Under the pieces are notes generated by a model that did no database searches, was not told the origin of the DNA, and worked only from the letters and a program-made list of their open reading frames with translations. Shown here one piece after another: positions 1 through 5,370 of a stretch of 7,137 nucleotides of DNA (positions within the stretch are counted from its first letter, which is position 1; every line of letters starts with the position of its first letter). The position numbers and the translations under genes are program-made. Where the stretch lies: contig CAKUWD010000150.1 in NCBI GenBank assembly GCA_934699065.1, positions 1-7,137 on the forward strand, written 5' to 3'. Source of the DNA: an uncultured Treponema sp. (GTDB lineage Bacteria; Spirochaetota; Spirochaetia; Treponematales; Treponemataceae).

Positions 1-2402
1 TGATGTTTAGCGTCCTTCGCAGCCTGATATTCAGCGTTTTCTTTAAGGTCTCCCTTAGCCTTAGCATCTGCAAGTTCAACCTTGTTCTTTTCAAGTTCAA
101 CATTCTTGATGTTGTCGATTTCTGCCTTCTTTTCTGCAAGTTTCTTAGCAGTTACAATCATACCCTTTGGCTGAGCTGTCTTTTCTTCAGATACACGGAA
201 CTTGAAGTCAGGATACTTTTCAAGAATCTTGTTGCGGGCTGTAGATTTTTTGTCTGCATCGATGTCTGAAATATCATCAATGAGTGTATACATCTTCTTT
301 ACAGTTGCTTCATCCTTAGAGAACATGTAAGTGAAGATTGTGTCATTTTCAAACAGAAGATCTGTAGCCTTTTTATTGATTTTCTTGTTTTCTGTTGTAT
401 TAACGTGGTTGTTAATCTCGCGGAATGTAAGTTCAATAATATTTATAAGAGTAATAAGCTGTTTTTCGTAAGGAATGTCTGCAGCCTTGAACCATTCGAA
501 ATCCTGACACTTTTCAAAGAAGAAAAGAACTGTTTCGCGGTAATCTTTATAGATTTCGAAACTTGTTTTTGCAAGCTTCTGAACATCAGCTGTAAATCCG
601 TTTTTAATGAGCTGATCAATAAGCTTCATATCAAGTACAGTAGGGAAGAGGCGGATATACTGCTCATTCCAGTCTGGAAGCATCTTAATACATTCAAGGA
701 AGTCTTCCTTAAAGTGAGTATGCTTTGAATCCTTAAGTTCTGTAAAGATTTCGCGTGGATTTTCGAGTCGCTTATAAATATCAGCAAAAGTTTCTTTGAT
801 AGGGAATGCAAACTGAGAGTCTTCTGCACTGATACGTCTTACGAGAAGGTAAGAAGCAAGAACCTGTTCTGAAACTTTAGAGATGTTCTTAAGATAACCT
901 GTAAAGTAAGAATACATTTCAGCAAAGCTTTCGCTTGAGCGGTCCATGTCAGGGTTATCAAAGAACTTCATGAGAATGTCAGCGCGGGCGAAGAATGCTT
1001 TCTGAGCCTTGAATTCATTTGCAAGCTTTTCAACTGGAGTGATATTTCCGTCATGTACAGTGTACATTGTAATGTCGTTTGGATTTACATCGAAAATTGG
1101 ATTTGATTCAAGAATCTTCTTAGCAGTTGTATTCCATGATGTCCATTCACCTGGTGTAAGGATTGAAGGAACAAGCTCTGCCTTAATGCGCTTGAAGTCA
1201 CAGTTGTTATCAAAGCTCTTGATGATAGTTTTAAGAGCCCATTCCTTATCTTTCTTGATTTTTTCTGCGAGAGGAACCTTTTTACCGTCCTCTTTTACAT
1301 AATTGAGGGCCTTGAGAACCCAGATATGATCTTTTGTGAGAGGCTTAAGTGCGGTAACTGCCATAGCAAGCTTGATTTGACGGATTCCGCCAGTGTTTCC
1401 AAAGTTGATTGTGAGAGTGTCGTTATCAAGATTCTTGATGATACCAACGCCCCAGTTTCTGTGGAATACGAATCCACCCTTGTCAAAGGCAATATGTTTT
1501 TCAAAATCGTTGATAGCTTCGAATACGTTTCTGTAGCTCTGTGTAAGGTTAGAAGAGCGGATATAGTCATCAAGATGGCTGTGAGAAGCATATTTTCCGC
1601 GGAAACAGTCTGTAATTTCCTTTCTTGCCCATGTGTCTTTAGGGTCAATTTCAAGATTCTGCTTGAGGATAAGGATTGCAGTGTCCCACTTTTTGTTGTC
1701 TTTATAGTAGTTGTAAAGTTCCTGCATAAGGTTAGTGGTTTTGATGTCGCCCATCTGCTTAGAAATCTTTCTGCGGAGATTCTGGAAGAAATCGATTTCT
1801 TCAGGAATGAGCTGAACGAGTTTTGTCCATATTTCTTTGCAGGCATTGTAATTATTTGCCTTGATAAAGCGGATGATTGCCTTTTTGTAGTAGCTTACTG
1901 TATTTTCTACATCGCCTGCTGTTTCGTAGTGTTCAGCAAGAAGCTTTGCAAGTTCTGCTTCGTCAAAGTCGATGCGTACGATTTTTTCGTAAAATTCCCA
2001 TACTTTATCGTTGCCTTCAGCAAGATAGCTGTCTGCAAGTGTACGGAGAGCGAATTTGTTGTTTTCGTCATCTTCAAGAATACTTTCACAAAGATAAGTT
2101 ACGATGTTTTCCTTGTGGTTTTTCTGGAAAATATCTACCAGAGTAACAAGATTAGAGTTATCAAGAGAGCCATTCTGAAGATCAAGAATTCCACAGATGT
2201 AAAGGGCTATGATGCTGTCTTTTGAATGAGAAAGGTGTTCCTGACATAAATCATAAACTTCATTCTTGATACCCTCTGCTTTTGCTTTTTCTACGAGGTC
2301 AGCAAGTTCTTTTAAGTTAGCCTGTGTGTAGTTACTGATAGTTGCACGGGTCCAAGTCTCTTCCTTGAGCATGTCCTGAATAGACTGCATTAATTCTGCC
2401 AT
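1..2402 (-). CDS. greA: Long-form transcription elongation factor GreA (partial, C-terminus beyond window)
   Basis: GreA binds RNA polymerase through its secondary channel and stimulates cleavage of the transcript 3' end in backtracked complexes. 800 residues are visible. Residues about 747-800 match the GreA N-terminal coiled coil and include GDLKENAEY at 784-792; D785 and E788 correspond to the acidic tip residues D41/E44 of E. coli GreA. The usual FKBP-like C-terminal domain would lie left of position 1. Ahead of the GreA part are about 745 extra residues: a helical, TPR/HAT-like repeat region (about 1-290), a small predicted beta module (about 305-355, motif FVFHRNWGVGII) and a long helical region. 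Such long GreA proteins are known in Treponema and Chlamydia, so the fusion is not an artefact. The start is set by an AGGAG Shine-Dalgarno (2409-2413) six bases before the ATG. It follows the TPR gene by 58 bases on the same strand with no clear terminator, so the two are probably co-transcribed. Confidence 0.93.
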   Translation of the reverse strand, partial: MAELMQSIQDMLKEETWTRATISNYTQANLKELADLVEKAKAEGIKNEVYDLCQEHLSHSKDSIIALYICGILDLQNGSLDNSNLVTLVDIFQKNHKENIVTYLCESILEDDENNKFALRTLADSYLAEGNDKVWEFYEKIVRIDFDEAELAKLLAEHYETAGDVENTVSYYKKAIIRFIKANNYNACKEIWTKLVQLIPEEIDFFQNLRRKISKQMGDIKTTNLMQELYNYYKDNKKWDTAILILKQNLEIDPKDTWARKEITDCFRGKYASHSHLDDYIRSSNLTQSYRNVFEAINDFEKHIAFDKGGFVFHRNWGVGIIKNLDNDTLTINFGNTGGIRQIKLAMAVTALKPLTKDHIWVLKALNYVKEDGKKVPLAEKIKKDKEWALKTIIKSFDNNCDFKRIKAELVPSILTPGEWTSWNTTAKKILESNPIFDVNPNDITMYTVHDGNITPVEKLANEFKAQKAFFARADILMKFFDNPDMDRSSESFAEMYSYFTGYLKNISKVSEQVLASYLLVRRISAEDSQFAFPIKETFADIYKRLENPREIFTELKDSKHTHFKEDFLECIKMLPDWNEQYIRLFPTVLDMKLIDQLIKNGFTADVQKLAKTSFEIYKDYRETVLFFFEKCQDFEWFKAADIPYEKQLITLINIIELTFREINNHVNTTENKKINKKATDLLFENDTIFTYMFSKDEATVKKMYTLIDDISDIDADKKSTARNKILEKYPDFKFRVSEEKTAQPKGMIVTAKKLAEKKAEIDNIKNVELEKNKVELADAKAKGDLKENAEYQAAKDAKH

Positions 2403-2408
2403 ATTAAT

Positions 2409-2413
2409 CTCCT
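2409..2413 (-). promoter_or_regulatory. Ribosome binding site of greA
   Basis: AGGAG on the minus strand, six bases before the ATG at 2402-2400. It fixes the start of the long form and argues against initiation only at the internal GreA-like Met748, which has no comparable site. Confidence 0.85.
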
Positions 2414-2460
2414 GTGGGTTTGAAACGCGGGCTAGGGGCGCTTCTTTTTTACATCCGGAT

Positions 2461-3393
2461 TTATTTTATGTACATTTCGTACACGTTAGAATCCAGAAGC
2501 TTAATTCTTAGTAAAACCTCATTAATCTTGGCCTGATTTTCATTTGCCAAATCATAATGATCCATAAGCCAGAAATAACAGTTGAGCATACGCGGAATAA
2601 GAATCTCGCTGTTGCAAGAGGGATCCTTGATTTCGTTTTCCATCGCGTAGATGTCTTTCTTTAGTCTGGCGACTTCCTGAGAAGTCAGCTCTCTCTTTAT
2701 ATTGAATACTCCTCCCAGAACTCCGTAAACCGGAATCCAATAGAGAAGCTGCTTTCCTGAATAACCTTTGCTTTTTGTCTTTTCAATCAGACATTTAATC
2801 AGCTCAGAATCAAGAAAGTCGAGGTCAATGCTGTCCGGGTCTGCAAAGAACGCTTCCCTGTACAGTACCTTGCCGAATTTGTCTTCGCCACATAAAGAGT
2901 AGCAGTCTGCAAGCTCTGCAAGCACCGAAGAAAGATTCGGATAAATATTATTAGCTTCTGTTAGAAAAGCCCGCGCATTTTCGAAATCTCCAAGCTTCTT
3001 GTAGCATATGCCTGTTTTTTTGTAGATTTCGGCTTTCTGGAGCGGATCTTTTTCCTCCAGCATCTTTTTGTATTCCTCAAGTGCATCAGAGAAGAAACCT
3101 TTTTGAACAGCAAAGAGGGCGGGTTCGTAAGGTTCACTTTCGCGCGAAATGTAAGACATGAAATTCTTCCATTCGAGAAGAATATTTTCACTTCTTTCGC
3201 AGGAATCCTCGATTTTCTTAAGTCGCTCTATGGAATCAATCCAGAAGACACAGCATTTATTTGTATAAATAAGCTCCCTGCTTTCCAAGTCGTGCTCAAA
3301 AAGAGAACTTATGATTTTCTGTGCTTCAAAAGGATTTCCTTTACTCAGAAAGTCAATTGCCTTTTTAAGCTCGTTTTCTGTCTGAACGTCCAT
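2461..3393 (-). CDS. Uncharacterised cytoplasmic TPR protein upstream of greA
   Basis: A 310-residue protein that I cannot name. There is no signal peptide, lipobox or clear membrane segment, so it is probably cytoplasmic. At least three consecutive TPR-like helix pairs cover about 88-121, 121-154 and 155-188; the middle one is closest to consensus (IYKKTGICYKKLGDFENA). A possible further repeat lies at 5-38. After the repeats comes a hydrophobic non-TPR stretch, LLYWIPVYGVLGGVF (216-230), then a charged helix (236-256) and a helical C-terminus. TPRs usually serve as protein-binding scaffolds. Because the gene sits directly upstream of greA, itself rich in TPR-like helices, a shared role is possible, but that is inference. 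The ATG at 3393 has no Shine-Dalgarno upstream (bases before it read TTTAGACACT), so the start is less certain than for greA. Codons up to the TAA at 2461 are intact. Confidence 0.85.
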   Translation of the reverse strand: MDVQTENELKKAIDFLSKGNPFEAQKIISSLFEHDLESRELIYTNKCCVFWIDSIERLKKIEDSCERSENILLEWKNFMSYISRESEPYEPALFAVQKGFFSDALEEYKKMLEEKDPLQKAEIYKKTGICYKKLGDFENARAFLTEANNIYPNLSSVLAELADCYSLCGEDKFGKVLYREAFFADPDSIDLDFLDSELIKCLIEKTKSKGYSGKQLLYWIPVYGVLGGVFNIKRELTSQEVARLKKDIYAMENEIKDPSCNSEILIPRMLNCYFWLMDHYDLANENQAKINEVLLRIKLLDSNVYEMYIK

Positions 3394-3407
3394 AGTGTCT
3401 AAATTCT

Positions 3408-3437
3408 ATTTTATACAAGAAAAGATTTTTAATCAAT
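3408..3437 (-). promoter_or_regulatory. Possible proximal promoter of the TPR-greA unit
   Basis: On the minus strand, TTGATT (3437-3432), a 16-base spacer and TATAAA (3415-3410). Transcription from it would start about 8-10 bases before the ATG at 3393, giving a very short leader. The region is AT-rich, so chance matches are likely. Confidence 0.3.
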
Positions 3438-3473
3438 AAAAAATATGTATTTTTATGAAAATTGGGACAATAT

Positions 3474-3501
3474 TTATAAAGCGAAAGTTGCAATCTGTCA
3501 A
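3474..3501 (-). promoter_or_regulatory. Near-consensus sigma-70 promoter for the TPR-greA unit
   Basis: On the minus strand, a perfect -35 TTGACA (3501-3496), a 16-base spacer and -10 TATAAA (3479-3474). The DNA upstream of it (about 3502-3533) is almost pure A/T with tracts such as AAAATTTTT and A8, which resembles an UP element or intrinsic bend. Transcription would begin near 3467, leaving a leader of about 74 bases before the TPR gene. This is the best promoter match I found in the window. Confidence 0.65.
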
Positions 3502-3542
3502 GTAAAATTTTTCAATAAAAATTAGAAAAAAAACGATATCCC

Positions 3543-3722
3543 AGAAAAATCTGACGGGCTCCCGCTGTCACTGGGGCATGGACATGCTCGCTTTCTCTTT
3601 TTTGTGTAAGAATCCTGCGGTTTTTGCAGGCAAAAATCCTCGGATTCTTTTTATGGCTAAGCGCCAAAAAGCTCAAGAGGCAGTCCATACCCCGTGCCTG
3701 CTCCGCACCGTCAGATTTTTCT
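3543..3722. repeat. MITE-like palindromic element with 15-bp perfect terminal inverted repeats
   Basis: The ends AGAAAAATCTGACGG (3543-3557) and CCGTCAGATTTTTCT (3708-3722) are exact reverse complements. Complementarity continues inward imperfectly: GGGCATGGAC (3574-3583) pairs with GTCCATACCC (3683-3692) at 9 of 10 positions. The centre is a perfect 8-bp stem, AAGAATCC (3608-3615) with GGATTCTT (3642-3649), enclosing a second hairpin (GGTTTTTG with CAAAAATCC, one bulge). The whole 180 bases can therefore fold as one long broken hairpin. It is visibly more GC-rich than the surrounding spacer. It carries no credible gene. Size, inverted ends and placement between genes fit a non-autonomous mobile element; a structured RNA is the alternative. 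No convincing target-site duplication is visible, although ATAT occurs on both sides (3536-3539 and 3723-3726). Confidence 0.7.
3608..3654. other. Nested central hairpin inside the palindromic element
   Basis: An outer 8-bp stem (3608-3615 with 3642-3649) encloses an inner stem (3619-3626 with 3631-3639). Read on the plus strand, it is followed at once by a short T run (part of CTTTTTA), so it could act as a weak intrinsic terminator for transcripts entering from the left. Alternative pairing of CCTGC (3614-3618) with GCAGG (3626-3630) competes with the nested fold. Confidence 0.45.
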
Positions 3723-3728
3723 ATATTA

Positions 3729-3758
3729 TTGAGAAATTTCTACTTATTATTGTAAAAT
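3729..3758 (+). promoter_or_regulatory. Candidate promoter of the rpe operon
   Basis: TTGAGA (3729-3734), an 18-base spacer and TAAAAT (3753-3758), just right of the palindromic element. Transcription would start near 3765, giving a leader of about 23 bases. A second TAAAAT at 3773-3778 would give an almost leaderless message but lacks a well-spaced -35. The region is AT-rich, so this is a modest match. Confidence 0.45.
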
Positions 3759-3787
3759 TTACATTTTCTTGTTAAAATATAAACCAA

Positions 3788-4417
3788 ATGAAAAATCAGA
3801 TTTTAGCACCATCGCTGCTCTCTGCTGATTTTGCAGATCTGGGTGGCGAGATAAAAAAAATAGAAAATAACAATGGTGGAGCTGTTCATATTGATGTAAT
3901 GGACGGTTCTTTTGTTCCGGAAATTACATACGGCGAGCCTGTAATCCGTTCAATCAGAAAGCTTACAAAACTTCCTTTTGATGTTCATCTTATGGTTGAT
4001 AAGCCCGAACTTCATGTTGCTTCTTTTGCTGAAGCCGGAGCTGACTGGATTACCTTCCATTTTGAAGCAACAAATCATGCACACCGTATAATCCAGATGA
4101 TTCATGAGAAAGGAAAAAAAGCCGGAGTTGCTGTCTGTCCGGGTACATCTTTATCCATACTGTCGGAAATCCTTCCTTGTGCCGATATTATATTAGTGAT
4201 GACTGTCAATCCCGGCTGGGGTGGGCAGAAAATTATTCCTTCCTGCGTGGAAAAAGTTGCCGAACTGAAAAAGTACAGAGAGGAACATGGACTGAATTAT
4301 AAGATTTCTGTAGATGGCGGAATTAATAATGATACTTTGAAATCTGTAATTGATGCCGGTACAGATATTGTTGTTTCCGGTTCCTGCTTTTTTAACGGCA
4401 GCCTTAAATGGAGTTGA
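3788..4417 (+). CDS. rpe: Ribulose-phosphate 3-epimerase, C-terminus apparently frameshifted
   Basis: Interconverts D-ribulose 5-phosphate and D-xylulose 5-phosphate in the non-oxidative pentose phosphate pathway; a cytoplasmic, metal-dependent TIM barrel. Family motifs are intact: APSLLSADFADLG (7-19), HIDVMDG (34-40), VHLMV (66-70), MTVNPGWGGQ (138-147) and VDGGI (175-179). Metal ligands are H34, D36, H67 and D176, with D36 and D176 the catalytic acid/base pair; S199 and the preceding glycine are in the phosphate-binding SGS turn. The start matches the family N-terminus, although no Shine-Dalgarno is visible. The 209 residues are short: the protein ends FFNGSLKWS, without the final helix. 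The +1 frame after the T6 run at 4388-4393 continues TAALNGVEKIVKTF to a TAA at 4437-4439, so one fewer T would give a normal 216-residue enzyme. The stop overlaps the next gene by 10 bases. The function call is firm; only the last dozen residues are in doubt. Confidence 0.95.
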   Translation: MKNQILAPSLLSADFADLGGEIKKIENNNGGAVHIDVMDGSFVPEITYGEPVIRSIRKLTKLPFDVHLMVDKPELHVASFAEAGADWITFHFEATNHAHRIIQMIHEKGKKAGVAVCPGTSLSILSEILPCADIILVMTVNPGWGGQKIIPSCVEKVAELKKYREEHGLNYKISVDGGINNDTLKSVIDAGTDIVVSGSCFFNGSLKWS

Positions 4418-5370
4418 GAAGATTGTTAAAACATTTTAAGAAAGGCGTTGTGGCGGCTTTTGTCTGCCTGTTTGTTTCAGGTTTTATCTCTGCATCTGAA
4501 TCTGCTGTTTCTGCATTTGTAGAAGCCTGTAAGGCTTATTCAAGAGGAGACTGGTCTGATGCAAAATTTATGCTCAGAAAATCAGTCTCATATAAAGAAA
4601 ATCTGAACCCGGATACATATTACATGCTCATATCAGCAGAAGTTTACGATGGCGATAACAAGAATGCATTAGATGACTGTAATTTCTTTTTGGAAAACTT
4701 TCCGGATTCAATGTATTACTCACGAGTTTATTATCAAAAAGGAAAACTTCTTTATTCTCTTGGAGAATATGAAAAATGTATTATCGTATTGAGTGATTAC
4801 TGTCACCGCTACGAAAAAGACGAGCTTTATTCTTTTGCTCTTTTTTACATTGGAGAATCTCTTTTTGCCGGCTATAAATATGATGAAGCAGGTTCAATTT
4901 ACGAACGCATCGTAACAGAGTTTCCTGAATCTCCGAAAACACCGGCTGCCCAATACCGCCTTGAAACAATTTTGCAGCGGGGAAGGGAAGAAAAACTTTT
5001 ATATCTTCTTAAACAGACAGGTGAAGAATATCTTGCTGCAAAAGAAGATTATGAACGCCAGCTCCGACTGTATAATTCCGAAGCTGTCGATTCAACAAGA
5101 AAGAGACTGGCAGCAGCCCAGACACGAAATGATGAACTTGAAAACAAAGTAAAAGCTCTTGAAATGGAAATTGAAAGTCTGAAATCTGATAGAAATGATT
5201 CAGAAAGACGTTATAACGAACTTTTGAGTGAGCGTGAAAATGAGCCTGATGTTCCGGCACCAGTTCCTTTTGATGAAACAAGAAATCAGCTTAAAATACT
5301 GAAGCTTAAAGCTCTTGAAGCGCAGAACCTTCTTGATTCAAAGCAGACTCAGAAGACGGAGGAAAAATAA
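4408..5370 (+). CDS. Secreted TPR and coiled-coil protein of the rpe operon
   Basis: A 320-residue exported protein with no name I can give. The N-terminus is a Sec signal peptide: basic MELRRLLKHFKK, hydrophobic GVVAAFVCLFVSGF, probable cleavage after ISA (residue 29). Four TPR-like repeats follow at about 33-66, 69-102, 105-139 and 143-176; GKLLYSLGEYEKCIIVL is typical. A charged coiled coil runs from about 206 to 276, then a Pro-rich hinge (279-287) and a last helix. It resembles the periplasmic TPR proteins BamD and CpoB/YbgF in outline. However, CpoB has its coiled coil before the TPRs, and BamD is a lipoprotein; no good lipobox is present here (Cys20 follows AFV). An envelope scaffold role is inference. 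The ATG overlaps rpe, suggesting translational coupling. An alternative start is TTG at 4423, which has GGAG (4410-4413) nine bases upstream and gives a more usual signal peptide. Confidence 0.87.
   Translation: MELRRLLKHFKKGVVAAFVCLFVSGFISASESAVSAFVEACKAYSRGDWSDAKFMLRKSVSYKENLNPDTYYMLISAEVYDGDNKNALDDCNFFLENFPDSMYYSRVYYQKGKLLYSLGEYEKCIIVLSDYCHRYEKDELYSFALFYIGESLFAGYKYDEAGSIYERIVTEFPESPKTPAAQYRLETILQRGREEKLLYLLKQTGEEYLAAKEDYERQLRLYNSEAVDSTRKRLAAAQTRNDELENKVKALEMEIESLKSDRNDSERRYNELLSERENEPDVPAPVPFDETRNQLKILKLKALEAQNLLDSKQTQKTEEK
4410..4413 (+). promoter_or_regulatory. Possible ribosome binding site for an alternative TTG start
   Basis: GGAG nine bases before TTG at 4423. The ATG at 4408 has no Shine-Dalgarno of its own, so this site could decide the true start of the secreted TPR protein (five codons shorter, beginning M-LKHFKKGVV). 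Confidence 0.4.
5358..5362 (+). promoter_or_regulatory. Strong ribosome binding site for the 498-residue secreted protein
   Basis: GGAGG lies eight bases before the ATG at 5371, inside the last codons of the upstream gene. It is the strongest Shine-Dalgarno in the window. Confidence 0.85.

Noticed and set aside
1..161. Separate short greA starting at internal Met748
   Set aside because: The reading frame is continuous with the long protein and no good Shine-Dalgarno precedes this codon; long GreA is known in this lineage.
1326..2225. Long plus-strand open frame (299 codons) antisense to greA
   Set aside because: It lies wholly inside greA, has a Cys/Phe/Val-rich composition typical of reading the reverse of a helical charged protein, and has no ribosome binding site. 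It is a shadow of the real gene.
2403..2460. Terminator between the TPR gene and greA
   Set aside because: The GC-rich stretch (GCGCCCCTAGCCCGCG on the minus strand) does not form a solid stem followed by a T run, so read-through into greA is more likely.
3543..3722. Integron attC site or CRISPR-type repeat
   Set aside because: The GTTRRRY-type core sites of attC are absent, only one copy is present, and there are no regularly spaced repeats.
3578..3775. 65-codon open frame across the palindromic element
   Set aside because: Its codons run through the repeat's hairpin arms and then into the rpe promoter, it lacks a ribosome binding site, and the peptide has no recognisable feature. Such frames are usual in repeat elements.
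4408..4500. Lipoprotein signal in the secreted TPR protein (Cys20)
   Set aside because: The residues before the Cys are AFV, with Val at -1 and Phe at -2, which does not fit even a relaxed spirochete lipobox; a normal Sec cleavage after ISA fits better.
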